Part shown: positions 1-9,614 of the stretch, in pieces
Layout of the letters: every line of letters starts with the position of its first letter
How positions within the stretch are numbered: the stretch's first letter is position 1
NCBI RefSeq assembly: GCF_001038425.2
Contig: NZ_LDPV02000050.1
Span: 62,001-126,000, forward strand
Direction of reading: 5' to 3'
Length of the DNA stretch: 64,000 bases
Origin: Ornithinibacillus contaminans
GTDB taxonomy: Bacteria; Bacillota; Bacilli; Bacillales; Amphibacillaceae
Notes under the pieces: model-generated
What the model was told of the DNA's origin: nothing
Databases searched by the model: none
Seen by the model: the letters and a program-made list of their open reading frames with translations, nothing else
Position numbers and translations under genes: made by a program

Positions 1-3000
1 CAATCCTTTTCCAACAAAATCATTCGCATCACCAGTTAGCTTCAAGGTAATCCCTTTTGGAATGTAAGCACCAAAGCTCTGTCCCGCTGAGCCACTAAAG
101 TTTAATGTGACCGTATCCTCTGGCAAACCGGCTTCCCCGTAATGCTTTGTAATTCTACTACCTAACAAGGTACCCGTTGCCCGGTGGATATTTCGAATGG
201 CGGTAGTGAAATTCACACGTTTCCCTTCTTTAAATAACCACCTGCAATTTGGTATTAACTCCTGATAATCCAAGGTTTTGTCAATTCCGTGATCTTGTTC
301 TATCCTTTTGTAATTAGCGGTATTTCGCGTATGCTCTGGCTGATACAATAAAGCCGTTAGATCAATTCCATTTGCCTTCCAATGATCAATTGCCTCATTC
401 GCCTCCAGAATATCAGTACGCCCAACCATTTCCTCAATAGTTCTAAACCCTAATGCCGCCATAATCTCCCTTGTTTCCATCGCGATGAATTTCATGAAGT
501 TCACAACATGTGCCGGATCTCCAGCAAAATTTTTCCGGAGTTCTGGATTTTGCGTCGCAATCCCAACAGGGCATGTATCTAAATGACAAACACGCATCAT
601 GACACATCCTAAGGCAACTAACGGAGCAGTTGAAAAACCAAATTCCTCGGCACCAAGTAACGTCGCGATTACGACGTCACGTCCAGTCATCATCTTCCCA
701 TCCGCTTCCACCGCAATTCGGTCACGCAATCCATTTAGAAGTAAGGTTTGGTGTGTCTCGGCTAATCCGATTTCCCATGGCAGCCCAGCATGCTTTAGAC
801 TTGTATTTGGCGCTGCACCTGTGCCACCATCATAGCCACTAATTAACACATGATCAGCACGTCCCTTGGCTACACCTGCGGCTATTGTTCCAACACCGAC
901 AGCAGATACTAGCTTCACACTAATCCGGGCTTCTGGATTCGTATTTTTCAAATTGAAAATTAACTCTGCTAAATCTTCAATCGAATAAATATCATGGTGT
1001 GGTGGGGGGGAAATTAATTCCACACCTGTTGTTGAGCCACGCACTTCGGCCACCCATGGGTATACCTTTTTACCTGGGAGATGACCCCCTTCTCCAGGCT
1101 TCGCACCTTGTGCCACTTTGATCTGGATCTCATCTGCATTCACTAGATAACTACTCGTCACACCGAATCTACCAGAGGCAACTTGTTTAATCGCACTCCT
1201 TCTTAAATCACCATTTTCATCTGGTGTATAGCGATCACTCGATTCGCCGCCTTCACCAGAATTACTTTTACCACCTATGCGATTCATTGCAATTGCAAGT
1301 GCTTCATGTGCTTCTTTACTAATCGCCCCAAAGGACATGGCACCTGTCTTAAACCGAGCACAAATCGCCTCAACTGACTCCACCTCGTCGATTGGAATTG
1401 GTTGTCGTTGCTTAAATTGGAGCAATCCTCGTAATGATTGTAGATTTTCTTTTTCATCTGTCAGCATATTGGAATAGGTCTTGAACAAATCGTAGTCACC
1501 AGATCGAACCGCATGCTGGAGGGTCATGATTGTTTTCGGATTGTATTGATGATCTTCTCCACCTGCTCGGTACTGGTAATCATCGCCTTCCTCAAGTGAC
1601 TCATTACCGCCTCGGTTCTCCTTGAAGGCTTTCTCATGCCGAAGCATTACTTCCTTTTGAATAATACTTAACCCGATTCCACCCAATCTGGAGGCTGTTC
1701 CTGTGAAGTATTTGTCCACGACCTCGCTTGCAATACCGATTGCTTCAAAAATCTGTGCACCTCGGTAGCTTTGAATCGTAGATATTCCCATTTTGGATAA
1801 AATCTTTACAATCCCATCCGTAACAGAAGCAATATAGTTCGCTATTGCTTGTTCTGGTCCGTATGTGTCTATTTCCCCGTTTTCTACCAACGATTGGATC
1901 GTGTCAAATGCAATATACGGCGTGATTCCTTCTGCCCCATAGCCGATTAGGGCTGCAAAATGATGCACTTCTCTTGGTTCCCCAGACTCTATTAAAATAC
2001 TTATCTTTGTCCGTACACCTTTTCGAATGAGATAGTGGTGTAATCCAGACACCGCCAACAATGACGGAATGGCTGCACGTTTTTTGTTCATGCCTCGATC
2101 CGATAAAATTAAAAATGTAGCCCCTCTGGAAACAGCTTTATCCGCCTCTTTTAGCAGTGCTTCTAATGCTTCCTCCATACTCTCGTTCCCGTTGAATAAA
2201 ATGGATAATGTGACAGACCGGTAGCCATGAATACGTTGCTTTCTTAGCTTTTCTAATTGCTGGGCTGTCAGTATCGGCGTCTCCAACCGAATTCGTTTAC
2301 AGCTTTCTGGTCCTGGATTTACTAGGTTTCCTTCTGGTCCAATGGTTGTTGTAGTCATCGTAATTAGCTTTTCACGAATGGCATCAATAGGCGGGTTGGT
2401 TACTTGAGCAAATAATTGCTTGAAATAACTAAATAATAATTGTGGTTTCTTGGAAAGTACGGCAAGTGGTGCATCATAGCCCATCGAGCCAATCGGATCC
2501 TTCCCTTCCGTTACTAGCGGCTTGATGATCTTGGTCAGTTCTTCTCGTGTATATCCAAAAGCAATTTGTTGTTCGACTAGTGTTTGCCCACGATAAACCG
2601 GCTTTTGTAATTTGGGATTGGGAATATCATGAATATCCTTTAGCTCCATTAACCATTCTTTGTACGGCTCTTGTGAGGCAACCTGTAATTTAATCGTTTC
2701 ATCTGGGATAATAATTCCCTTTTCTAAATCAACCAGAAGCATTTTCCCTGGCTGTAAGCGACTTTTATATAAAATATCGTCGGCAAAAATATCTAATGCA
2801 CCTACCTCTGAACCGAGTACAATCATGCCATTTTTCGTAACATAATAGCGGGCTGGTCTTAGCCCATTTCGGTCTAAACAGGCACCAATCTGATTGCCAT
2901 TTGTAAACACGATTGCACTTGGTCCATCCCACGGCTCCATTAATGTACTATGAAACTCATAAAAGTCTCGTTTCTCTTCTTTAATGGTTTGGTCATTGGC

Positions 3001-3981
3001 CCATGGTTCTGGAATCATCATCATGGCTGTATGTGCTAAGGAGTAACCTGAGAGATGTAAAAATTCAAATGTATTATCAAACATAGAAGAGTCGCTTCCG
3101 TCCGCATCAATCACAGGTAAAATTTTTTGTAAATCATCCTCATCAAAATAACGTGAGTGACAAAGCTTCTCTCGTGCCTGCATCCAGTTCACATTTCCCC
3201 GTATCGTATTAAATTCACCATTATGGATTGTGTAGCGATATGGGTGTGACCGTTTCCAGCTCGGAAACGTATTCGTACTAAAGCGAGAGTGCACGATTGC
3301 AAGTGCGGATTTAAAATCGGGATGGTTCAAATCAATGTAGAAGGAATCTAATTGTTCTGGGATTAGCATTCCTTTGTAAACGATTGTTCTAGATGACAAA
3401 CTACAAATATATGTTTCATGATAGGAGGTGTTTTGTTTTATTACTTGTTCGATTCGTTTGCGAATGACAAAGAGTTTTCGTTCAAAATCCTGCTGATCGC
3501 TGATGTCAGCTGATTTTTGAATAAAGGCTTGGCGGATGGTTGGTTTGCTTTTTGTTGCTACGGTTCCGATGAACGATTCATTCAATGGCACCGGTCTCCA
3601 CCCGAGGAATACTTGACCCTCTGCTTCTGTGATGTCCTCAATAACTTGCTTACACGCAATTCGGGTATCAAGGTCATTTGGTAAAAATACCATTCCGATT
3701 GCATAATCACCTTCATTCGGAAGGGTAATGCCTTCTTTTCTACATTGCTTTTGGAAAAATCGGTCCGGTATTTGGGTTAGGATACCTGCCCCGTCACCTG
3801 TGCTCGTATCGGCAGATTGGCCCCCACGATGTTCCATATTACACAGCATGTTAATTGCATTTTGAACGATATTATGTGATTTCTTTCCATTTACATTAGC
3901 AATCATCCCAATTCCGCACGCTTCGTGCTCGAATTCCGGACGATATAATCCTTGAGCTTCTGGGTATCCAGTTTGCGTCAT
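1..3981 (-). CDS. gltB: Glutamate synthase (NADPH) large subunit, 3' end beyond window
   Basis: Catalyses transfer of the glutamine amide to 2-oxoglutarate, giving two glutamates; central step of ammonium assimilation in the cytoplasm. The frame stays open to base 1, so 1327 codons of a usually ~1500-residue protein are visible. The N-terminus reads HEACGIG with Cys22, the nucleophile exposed after propeptide cleavage in this Ntn amidotransferase family. The FMN/synthase domain carries [11 protein letters not shown], and a C-x5-C-x4-C cluster (around bases 560-605) fits the 3Fe-4S site. Start ATG at 3979-3981 follows AAGGGAG. In Bacillus subtilis the gene (there called gltA) is divergent from its activator gltC; here the divergent neighbour is a flavin monooxygenase, so the regulator is not local. 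Confidence 0.97.
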   Translation of the reverse strand, partial: MTQTGYPEAQGLYRPEFEHEACGIGMIANVNGKKSHNIVQNAINMLCNMEHRGGQSADTSTGDGAGILTQIPDRFFQKQCRKEGITLPNEGDYAIGMVFLPNDLDTRIACKQVIEDITEAEGQVFLGWRPVPLNESFIGTVATKSKPTIRQAFIQKSADISDQQDFERKLFVIRKRIEQVIKQNTSYHETYICSLSSRTIVYKGMLIPEQLDSFYIDLNHPDFKSALAIVHSRFSTNTFPSWKRSHPYRYTIHNGEFNTIRGNVNWMQAREKLCHSRYFDEDDLQKILPVIDADGSDSSMFDNTFEFLHLSGYSLAHTAMMMIPEPWANDQTIKEEKRDFYEFHSTLMEPWDGPSAIVFTNGNQIGACLDRNGLRPARYYVTKNGMIVLGSEVGALDIFADDILYKSRLQPGKMLLVDLEKGIIIPDETIKLQVASQEPYKEWLMELKDIHDIPNPKLQKPVYRGQTLVEQQIAFGYTREELTKIIKPLVTEGKDPIGSMGYDAPLAVLSKKPQLLFSYFKQLFAQVTNPPIDAIREKLITMTTTTIGPEGNLVNPGPESCKRIRLETPILTAQQLEKLRKQRIHGYRSVTLSILFNGNESMEEALEALLKEADKAVSRGATFLILSDRGMNKKRAAIPSLLAVSGLHHYLIRKGVRTKISILIESGEPREVHHFAALIGYGAEGITPYIAFDTIQSLVENGEIDTYGPEQAIANYIASVTDGIVKILSKMGISTIQSYRGAQIFEAIGIASEVVDKYFTGTASRLGGIGLSIIQKEVMLRHEKAFKENRGGNESLEEGDDYQYRAGGEDHQYNPKTIMTLQHAVRSGDYDLFKTYSNMLTDEKENLQSLRGLLQFKQRQPIPIDEVESVEAICARFKTGAMSFGAISKEAHEALAIAMNRIGGKSNSGEGGESSDRYTPDENGDLRRSAIKQVASGRFGVTSSYLVNADEIQIKVAQGAKPGEGGHLPGKKVYPWVAEVRGSTTGVELISPPPHHDIYSIEDLAELIFNLKNTNPEARISVKLVSAVGVGTIAAGVAKGRADHVLISGYDGGTGAAPNTSLKHAGLPWEIGLAETHQTLLLNGLRDRIAVEADGKMMTGRDVVIATLLGAEEFGFSTAPLVALGCVMMRVCHLDTCPVGIATQNPELRKNFAGDPAHVVNFMKFIAMETREIMAALGFRTIEEMVGRTDILEANEAIDHWKANGIDLTALLYQPEHTRNTANYKRIEQDHGIDKTLDYQELIPNCRWLFKEGKRVNFTTAIRNIHRATGTLLGSRITKHYGEAGLPEDTVTLNFSGSAGQSFGAYIPKGITLKLTGDANDFVGKGL

Positions 3982-4303
3982 CACAACAGCTCCCTTCCAT
4001 TGTTGTATAAAGAAGGCTTATGCCAAAAAGCAATAAGCCGTTATGTACGTATTATTAATTTTTCACTATTCGTCTTGCTAAAAAGCAGGTTGATAATAGT
4101 TTAACACAAATACTTTCAATACGCAATATTCAGAAATTTATATTTATACAAACTGTTGCTGTGTCTAGTTTTGAAAACGCTAACAAAATAATGGATACCA
4201 TTAATTTTTATTCATAGTTCATGCATAAGCGTATAAGTGGACTCCTTTCAATAAAATACTTATCATTGCTTACTAAGGAACTATCTTAAAGGAGTGATTC
4301 AAT
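3982..4303. other. Divergent intergenic region gltB / LLM oxidoreductase
   Basis: 322 AT-rich bases between two divergent genes; must hold both promoters. On the minus strand TTGCGT and TAAACT with a 17-nt gap (about 4090-4120) is only a weak sigma-A match for gltB. I found no convincing TnrA box, GltC box or RNA element. Confidence 0.5.
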
Positions 4304-5320
4304 ATGATGTCAGAACAAGCAAAGACTTTTTCCAATATACCATTATCTGTTCTCGATTTAGCACCAATTAATGAGGGCAGTAATGCTAGCGATTCCTTTA
4401 AAAACAGTGTTGATTTAGCGCAACATGTTGAGAATTGGGGATTTAATCGATACTGGCTAGCCGAACACCATAATATGCCTGGCATTGCCAGTTCAGCTAC
4501 TGCTGTCGTGATCGGACATATTGCAGGGGCTACGAAACATATGCGCATTGGTGCTGGAGGAGTTATGTTACCAAACCATGCAACATTAGTAATCGCTGAG
4601 CAATTCGGGACATTAGAATCCCTATATCCAGGGAGAATTGACCTTGGATTAGGTCGCGCACCTGGAAGTGATCAGGCTACAGCCTATGCATTGCGCCGAA
4701 CATTAAATATGAGCGTAGAAGACTTTCCAATGCAGGTTAATGAACTACAGGATTACTTTTCTGAAAAACCAATTTCACGTGTGATAGCAGTTCCTGGTCA
4801 AGGGTTAAACATTCCGATTTGGTTGCTCGGTTCTAGTGGATTTAGTGCACAACTAGCAGCGCAAAAAGGACTTCCATTCTCCTTTGCAAGTCATTTCGCA
4901 CCAGCTTATTTATCCGAAGCACTGCATTTATATCGCAGCAGATTCCAAGCCTCGGAAGTGTTAGAAAAACCATACGTTATGCTTGGCATTAATGTCATTG
5001 CAGCCGATACAAACGAAGAGGCGGAGCGAATTGCCTCATCACAAAAACAGCAATTCCTAAATCTTCGTAGAGGCATGCCAACAAAGCTGCTTCCACCTGT
5101 CGATAATCTGGAAGAAATCTATTCCCCTGCTGAACTAGCAGCTGTACAGCAGACACTTGATCCGAAGACAACGATTGTTGGAGATAAGGAAACGGTTAAG
5201 AAGGGATTAGAAAGCTTTATTCAAGAAACAGGAGCAGATGAATTAATTATCGGCTCTCAGATTTTCCACCAGAAGGATCGATTACGGTCTTATGAGATTG
5301 TTGCGGAATTGATGAAGTAA
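4304..5320 (+). CDS. LLM-class flavin-dependent oxidoreductase
   Basis: Bacterial-luciferase-like monooxygenase of 338 residues, expected to use FMNH2 and O2 on an unknown substrate in the cytoplasm. The TIM-barrel signature is present: [11 protein letters not shown] at the N-terminus, [11 protein letters not shown] (about 47-57), the phosphate-binding [12 protein letters not shown] (about 111-122) and [15 protein letters not shown] (about 169-183). Length and motifs match the MsnO8/YceB-type subfamily common in Bacilli. The ATG is preceded by AAAGGAGTGATTCAAT. Monocistronic, ended by a strong hairpin terminator shared with the convergent gene. The substrate cannot be read from sequence. Confidence 0.93.
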   Translation: MMSEQAKTFSNIPLSVLDLAPINEGSNASDSFKNSVDLAQHVENWGFNRYWLAEHHNMPGIASSATAVVIGHIAGATKHMRIGAGGVMLPNHATLVIAEQFGTLESLYPGRIDLGLGRAPGSDQATAYALRRTLNMSVEDFPMQVNELQDYFSEKPISRVIAVPGQGLNIPIWLLGSSGFSAQLAAQKGLPFSFASHFAPAYLSEALHLYRSRFQASEVLEKPYVMLGINVIAADTNEEAERIASSQKQQFLNLRRGMPTKLLPPVDNLEEIYSPAELAAVQQTLDPKTTIVGDKETVKKGLESFIQETGADELIIGSQIFHQKDRLRSYEIVAELMK

Positions 5321-5334
5321 TAGCTAGCTTAACG

Positions 5335-5376
5335 AAATCAGCGTTATCCTGGTAGACTGGATAACGCTGATTTTTT
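5335..5376. terminator. Bidirectional rho-independent terminator
   Basis: AATCAGCGTTATCC, 9-nt loop, GGATAACGCTGATT, then a T-run; the A-run on the left makes it work for the convergent pentapeptide gene too, whose stop codon sits in the T-run. Confidence 0.93.
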
Positions 5377-6007
5377 ATTCCTTTATGGTAAGGCCTAGCA
5401 TCCGCGCAAAACCCAAAGCCTGATCGGTGGACACGATACAGCCTTGCATACTCTCTAACGAAACCTGCATTCTCGTAAATGAACAGGTTGATAAGTCAAC
5501 ACCCGTTAGTCTCGTATTAGCGAAATTCGCCTCTTCTAGATCACAATTCTGATAGTCTACTTTTTGAAACTTACATTCGTATAAATCACTATTTTTCATT
5601 GCACATTCTATAAATCTTACTTGTTTAAGCTTGGAATAACCGAAAGAGCTCAAGTTCAGCTGACAGTTATCAAACAGCACATTTCCTAAGGTGGATTCGG
5701 TCATCATTACGCCGATAAGCTTTGAATGATTAAATTCAACACGGTGAATACTTCCACCAGTGAAATCTGCATTGGATAGGTCGCAATGGTCAAAAATACA
5801 ATCGGTAAATTCGATGTTGGTGAAATCTGAGCCTTCAAACTGTACATGGTCGAACGTTACTTGATCAAAGGCGATGCGGGCCATGTCTTCTCTCGTAATC
5901 ACGCAGTCTTTAAATGTGCAGTTGTCATAATAGCCCCCGTCGATTGCTTCGAAGGTTTTTGTTGGTAAGTCGTGTGGTAGTTTGGGTCGATCTAGTTTAA
6001 ATGCCAT
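5375..6007 (-). CDS. Pentapeptide-repeat protein, Qnr-like
   Basis: 210 residues made almost entirely of A(D/N)LXX-type pentapeptides (for example CDLSNADFTGG, CDLEEANFANTRLTG, VDLSTCSFTRM), which fold as a right-handed quadrilateral beta-helix mimicking B-DNA. The C-terminus, SLESMQG...ALGFARMLGL, resembles the end of Qnr proteins (a LLMERLGI-like helix used for dimerisation), and the length is close to the 211-218 residues of Qnr. Qnr-type proteins protect DNA gyrase and topoisomerase IV from quinolones; whether this one does is inference. Start chosen at the second ATG (6005-6007): GGAGG lies five bases before it, inside a longer frame beginning at 6019. Single-gene unit. Confidence 0.85.
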   Translation of the reverse strand: MAFKLDRPKLPHDLPTKTFEAIDGGYYDNCTFKDCVITREDMARIAFDQVTFDHVQFEGSDFTNIEFTDCIFDHCDLSNADFTGGSIHRVEFNHSKLIGVMMTESTLGNVLFDNCQLNLSSFGYSKLKQVRFIECAMKNSDLYECKFQKVDYQNCDLEEANFANTRLTGVDLSTCSFTRMQVSLESMQGCIVSTDQALGFARMLGLTIKE

Positions 6008-6042
6008 GGTATCCTCCATTTATGTGTAGTAAAAATGCCACT

Positions 6043-6227
6043 AGATATGATTTGGGCGCACTTGACCCGCTCCGGAAATATACTTCGCTTTCCGCGAGGG
6101 GCTGGTGAGCCTCCTCGCGCTGACGCACTGCGGGGTCTCACCGGGGCCCTTCCTCCCGCAGGAGTCTTCGTATATTCCCTACGCTAGGGTAGTACCCATT
6201 GTTCATCTTTTTGCTGTATATCATCTT
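6043..6227. repeat. GC-rich palindromic intergenic repeat (copy R1)
   Basis: About 185 bases, much richer in G+C than its surroundings. It is an imperfect inverted repeat: GGAAATATAC at 6073 pairs with GTATATTCCC at 6170, and GGTGAG pairs with CTCACC nearer the centre. Its right part (TCGTATATTCCCTACGC) recurs in copies at 21158, 31128 and 56846, which lack the GC-rich core. No coding potential. Confidence 0.8.
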
Positions 6228-6250
6228 ACTTTTATATAGCTTCTATCTAG

Positions 6251-7036
6251 TTACGATTTATTTTTCAAAAGCTCTTTTATTTCTGCTAATTCCTGCTGTA
6301 GTTCGGCTAGTTTTTTGTCGGTGGGGGTTGGGGTTTCTTCCCGTGATGCTTCTTCTACGTTGTTTACGATAACTCCAACAAAGAGATTAATAATGACAAA
6401 TGATCCGATTAAAATAAAGGTTACGAAATACCACCATGAGGTTGGGTCTTCTGCGAGGATTGGTCGCATTACACCACTAGCCCAAGATTCTAGCGTTATT
6501 ACTTGGAAAAGTGAAAGAAGCGAATCATGTAACGTTCCAAAGTATTCTGGCGCAATGGTACTAAATAACATCGTACCAATAACCCCATAAATATAAAAGA
6601 AAATACCAAGCAATAACACAATTGTTCCCATCGATGGAATGGTTAGAATTAATGCGTTAACCATTTTTCGTAAGGATGGGATCACCGATACGGCACGCAT
6701 GACTCGCAGAACTCTTACTACACGAAGAACAGTTACATAATGGCTACCTGTCAACAGGTGACCAAGTGCAATAATCACCACGTCAAATAGATTCCATGGG
6801 TCCTTGAAAAAGTTTGAAAATGACTTCCTTCCAATTAATCGAATAATAATTTCAATCGTAAATACCCATAGTAAAAATCTATCTCCTATGTAAAGCAAAT
6901 CACCGTATTTATTAGCGATACCTGTGTATGTTTCTAATCCTACTAGGATTGCATTTATCATAATCAGGAAAATAATCGTATTGGTAAAAATAGGATGTTC
7001 GGATAATTTGCTGCATGCTTTTTTAAAATTAGCCAC
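6251..7036 (-). CDS. Voltage-gated sodium channel, NaChBac family
   Basis: Six-transmembrane ion-transport protein that assembles as a homotetramer and passes Na+ on depolarisation. S4 carries four arginines at every third residue (R-VV-R-VL-R-VM-R, residues 105-114). The pore filter is TLESWAS (181-187), identical to NaChBac of Bacillus halodurans as I recall it. The tail ends in a coiled coil (KLAELQQELAEIKELLK), the usual tetramerisation helix. I chose the GTG at 7034-7036 because GAGGAGGAGAT sits just before it; the longer frame to an ATG at 7090 has no ribosome site. In alkaliphiles this channel supports pH homeostasis and motility; the same role here is inference. Confidence 0.95.
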   Translation of the reverse strand: MANFKKACSKLSEHPIFTNTIIFLIMINAILVGLETYTGIANKYGDLLYIGDRFLLWVFTIEIIIRLIGRKSFSNFFKDPWNLFDVVIIALGHLLTGSHYVTVLRVVRVLRVMRAVSVIPSLRKMVNALILTIPSMGTIVLLLGIFFYIYGVIGTMLFSTIAPEYFGTLHDSLLSLFQVITLESWASGVMRPILAEDPTSWWYFVTFILIGSFVIINLFVGVIVNNVEEASREETPTPTDKKLAELQQELAEIKELLKNKS

Positions 7037-7164
7037 GAAATCTCCTCCTCTGTCTTTCACCATTGTACTTTTCACACGACTTTCTGTCATTATATCTTTT
7101 AGTTGTGAGGAGAAAAAATATTTTATATTGGCTCTGTTAGTGATAAGTCCTTCTCAAATTCAAA

Positions 7165-7192
7165 AGACCAGTCAACATCTATTGACTGGTCT
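7165..7192 (-). terminator. Hairpin, probable terminator
   Basis: Perfect 11-bp stem AGACCAGTCAA / TTGACTGGTCT with a 6-nt loop; on the minus strand it is followed by a moderately T-rich tail. Lies about 70 bases after the broken AraC-type gene. Confidence 0.6.
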
Positions 7193-7258
7193 AATATGGC
7201 AAATGAATATTTATCGATAAGACACTTCTGTAAATACATTAATCATTCAAGTTTAACG

Positions 7259-7928
7259 CTAAATCTTTTTCTTTACTGGCAACCAAATCTCACTATATAC
7301 ATTTTCCGATGTACCATTGTGCTTTGTAAAAGAAATTCCAGGTATATCTGCAACTTCATAATCTGAAGAAGGCAACCATTTAGAATATATATTTGCAGTA
7401 GTTTCCTGAAGCGTAGAAGGGAATAGTCCTTGGTTAGGGAAAATTGCCCATAAACTTTCTTCAATAGAAATTTGCTCTAAATCATCGAATGGGTTGTCTT
7501 TTGTAGTTGCAAAACCAAGCATATGTGTTAAAAAGCCTTTTTCTTCCAAGAAACCCCATTGATATTCCTCCTCTTATATCGATATAGAATGTAAATTTGG
7601 GAAATGATTTTTGAATTTTGTTTTTAGTTACTTCTGAAGGTAAAAAACCACTCCATTCACGAAACGCTCTTGAAAATCCTTCTATAGATTGATAGCCATA
7701 TTTATAGGCAATATCCGTCACTTTTGCTCCGTCTATTAATTCCACATTCGCAACTGATAATCTCCTATTTTTGATATACTCATTCAATGACATTCCAGCC
7801 ATATACGAAAACATTCTTCTAAAATGATAATCGGATAATCCTACAATTTTGGCTATATCATTTCCAGAGATATCTTCCGTTAAATGCGTTTCGATATAAT
7901 CCATCAACTTATTGAATTCTTGTAACAT
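7259..7928 (-). pseudogene. AraC-family regulator with effector-binding domain, disrupted
   Basis: The first part (7928 to about 7560) encodes two helix-turn-helix motifs typical of AraC (SGNDIAKIVGLSDYHFRRMF and VTDIAYKYGYQSIEGFSRAF) after a good AAAGGAGGG site. The frame then runs into a short unrelated tail ending at 7482. The next frame (7549-7259) encodes the end of a GyrI-like effector-binding domain (ESLWAIFPNQG, YSKWLPSSDYEVADIPGI). Joined, the pieces give about 220 residues where Rob/YdeE-type proteins have about 290: a single-base shift near 7545 plus loss of roughly 70 codons from the start of the effector domain. The DNA-binding part could still be made; ligand sensing is probably lost. 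Confidence 0.8.
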
Positions 7929-8187
7929 CCATTTCCCTCCTTTGTAACTACATGTTATCGTTAAATTTAATTATGCACTCGATTTTTTCTATACGGAGTT
8001 TATCGAAAGCCGTCTTCCCACTTAAACAATCATTCCATAACATTCTATATTAGTCATCTATGACGTAACATTGCTACTAGTAGTGTAAGGGGAGTTTATT
8101 GTGAGGAAATTTCATTTGCTACAATAGAACAAATTTGTCCTGTTCTTGAATGCTTAGAACAAGGAGCGCATTTTCCTTACATACAAC
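7929..8187. other. Intergenic, possible gene relic on plus strand
   Basis: About 260 bases with no start codon supported by a ribosome site. One plus-strand frame is open without a usable start from about 8064 to a stop at 8205-8207 and reads protein-like over its last 35 codons (ISFATIEQICPVLECLEQG). It could be the 3' end of a lost gene or chance. Confidence 0.3.
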
Positions 8188-8221
8188 AAAAAAGGCATAA
8201 GGAGTAGTTGCCTTATGCCTT
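8188..8221 (-). terminator. Terminator of wrbA
   Basis: AAGGCATAAGG / CCTTATGCCTT stem with an 8-nt loop, followed on the minus strand by TTTTTTG. Confidence 0.9.
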
Positions 8222-8241
8222 ACATAAGAAGTAAAAGTAGA

Positions 8242-8841
8242 CTAGCTTCCTGCAACCTTTTGAGCAATTTCAATAGTGCGCTTCGTTTGGTGCTTAACAG
8301 CAGCCTGTACGTCTTCCACCATTTTTCCATCCTGTCCTTGTGATACACTTGTGCCATATGGATTACCACCAGCACCAAACAATACTTGATCAGTATACCC
8401 AGGCGGAACAATAATTGCACCCCAGTGCATCATGGACGTATAGAGAGCAAGGATCGTCGCCTCTTGACCGCCATGGGCATTTTGAGCAGATGTCATTGCA
8501 CTGACTACCTTATTGACGGTTTTCCCTTGTGCCCAAATCCCGCCTTGAATGTCTATAAATTGCTTCATTTGGGAGGCAACATTACCAAATCGTGTTGGTA
8601 CACTAAAGATTAAGGCATCTGCCCATTCAATATCTTCAGATGTTGCCTCTGGTACATCCTTCGTTTCCTCAACATGGGCTTTCCATGCTGGATTGGATTC
8701 AATTGCCGCTTGAGGAGCAAGCTCGGGAACCTTTACCACTTTAACCTCTGCACCCGCCTCCTTACCCGCTTCTTCTGCCCATTTAGACAGTTGATAATTT
8801 GTACCGGTTGAACTGTAATAAATGACTGCTAGTTTAACCAT
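8242..8841 (-). CDS. wrbA: NAD(P)H:quinone oxidoreductase, WrbA family
   Basis: Flavodoxin-like FMN protein that reduces quinones by two electrons, avoiding semiquinone radicals; cytoplasmic tetramer. 199 residues, the usual WrbA length. Visible are the FMN-phosphate loop YYSSTGTNYQL near the start, the PTRFGNVASQMKQFID segment and TSAQNAHGGQEAT, all diagnostic of WrbA. Start taken at the ATG at 8839-8841, eight bases after AAGGAGAA; the ATG two codons upstream is too close to that site. Stands alone with its own terminator; upstream bases show no clear stress promoter. Confidence 0.94.
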   Translation of the reverse strand: MVKLAVIYYSSTGTNYQLSKWAEEAGKEAGAEVKVVKVPELAPQAAIESNPAWKAHVEETKDVPEATSEDIEWADALIFSVPTRFGNVASQMKQFIDIQGGIWAQGKTVNKVVSAMTSAQNAHGGQEATILALYTSMMHWGAIIVPPGYTDQVLFGAGGNPYGTSVSQGQDGKMVEDVQAAVKHQTKRTIEIAQKVAGS

Positions 8842-8968
8842 ATGCATTTCTCCTTTTCAATCATTTCCTAGACTTAAGTACGGATTTACCCTTCTATTAT
8901 CTGTCAAGCTGTCTTATTTATAACTAAAAAATCAGCACCAGAAAATTCTTTTCAAAGTTAAAACACAC

Positions 8969-9010
8969 AAAAAGAGGAAACCCTAGTCTTTCATCCTGAG
9001 TTTCCTCTTT
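8969..9010 (-). terminator. Terminator of the des operon
   Basis: AAAGAGGAAAC / GTTTCCTCTTT 11-bp stem directly after the desR stop codon; followed by TTTTTG on the minus strand. Confidence 0.9.
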
Positions 9011-9011
9011 A

Positions 9012-9614
9012 TTATTTGTGCCAGCCTTTTTCCTTAAAACGCGAAATTGCTTCGATCCGATTACTTACGTTTAGTTTATCTAAAATAATCGATACATAGT
9101 TTCTGACCGTCCCTGTTGTAAGGAAGAGCTGATTGGCAATTTCTTTTGTGTTTTTTCCATCGGCAATCAGTTTAATGACCTGCTCTTCTCGGTCTGTTAA
9201 CGGATTATCCTCTTTGCTATAGGCAATATCAATTAATTCTGGGGCATATATTTTGCGACCATCCATTATAATACGAATGGAGTTTGCTAGTTCTTCACTT
9301 GGACTGTCTTTTAATAAATAGCCACTCACATTTGCATTGCGGGCACGTTCAAAATAGCCGGCTCTTGCAAAGGTTGTTAGAATAATAACCTTACAAGGAT
9401 AATCCTTTAATTCCTCCGCTACGTCTAACCCGCTTTTTAGAGGCATCTCGATATCCATAATGCAAATATCAGGCTGAAGTTTGGTTACCAGTGTTAGTGC
9501 TTCTTGTCCATTCCTCGCCATGCCAACCACTTCCATATCTTCCTCAAGGTCCAGTAACGAACCGAGCGCTCCAAGCAGTAACCGCTGATCTTCCGCAATT
9601 ACAATACGAATCAT
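9012..9614 (-). CDS. desR: Response regulator DesR (NarL/LuxR type)
   Basis: Two-domain regulator of 200 residues: receiver with acidic pocket ED (8-9) and phospho-acceptor Asp54 in CIMDIEMP, then a LuxR-type helix-turn-helix (LTDREEQVIKLIADGKNTKEI). In Bacillus subtilis phosphorylated DesR binds upstream of des and activates the desaturase when membranes stiffen in the cold. Gene order and residue numbering (Asp54) agree with that system. The start ATG overlaps the desK stop by four bases, so the two are translationally coupled. Confidence 0.94.
   Translation of the reverse strand: MIRIVIAEDQRLLLGALGSLLDLEEDMEVVGMARNGQEALTLVTKLQPDICIMDIEMPLKSGLDVAEELKDYPCKVIILTTFARAGYFERARNANVSGYLLKDSPSEELANSIRIIMDGRKIYAPELIDIAYSKEDNPLTDREEQVIKLIADGKNTKEIANQLFLTTGTVRNYVSIILDKLNVSNRIEAISRFKEKGWHK

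Noticed and set aside
599-842. Two overlapping plus-strand open frames
   Set aside because: They lie inside the gltB coding region on the other strand, lack ribosome sites and show no family pattern.
6070-6180. GC-rich block as an rRNA/tRNA fragment or foreign gene
   Set aside because: It is palindromic, non-coding and shares sequence with the other intergenic copies, so it is a repeat element.
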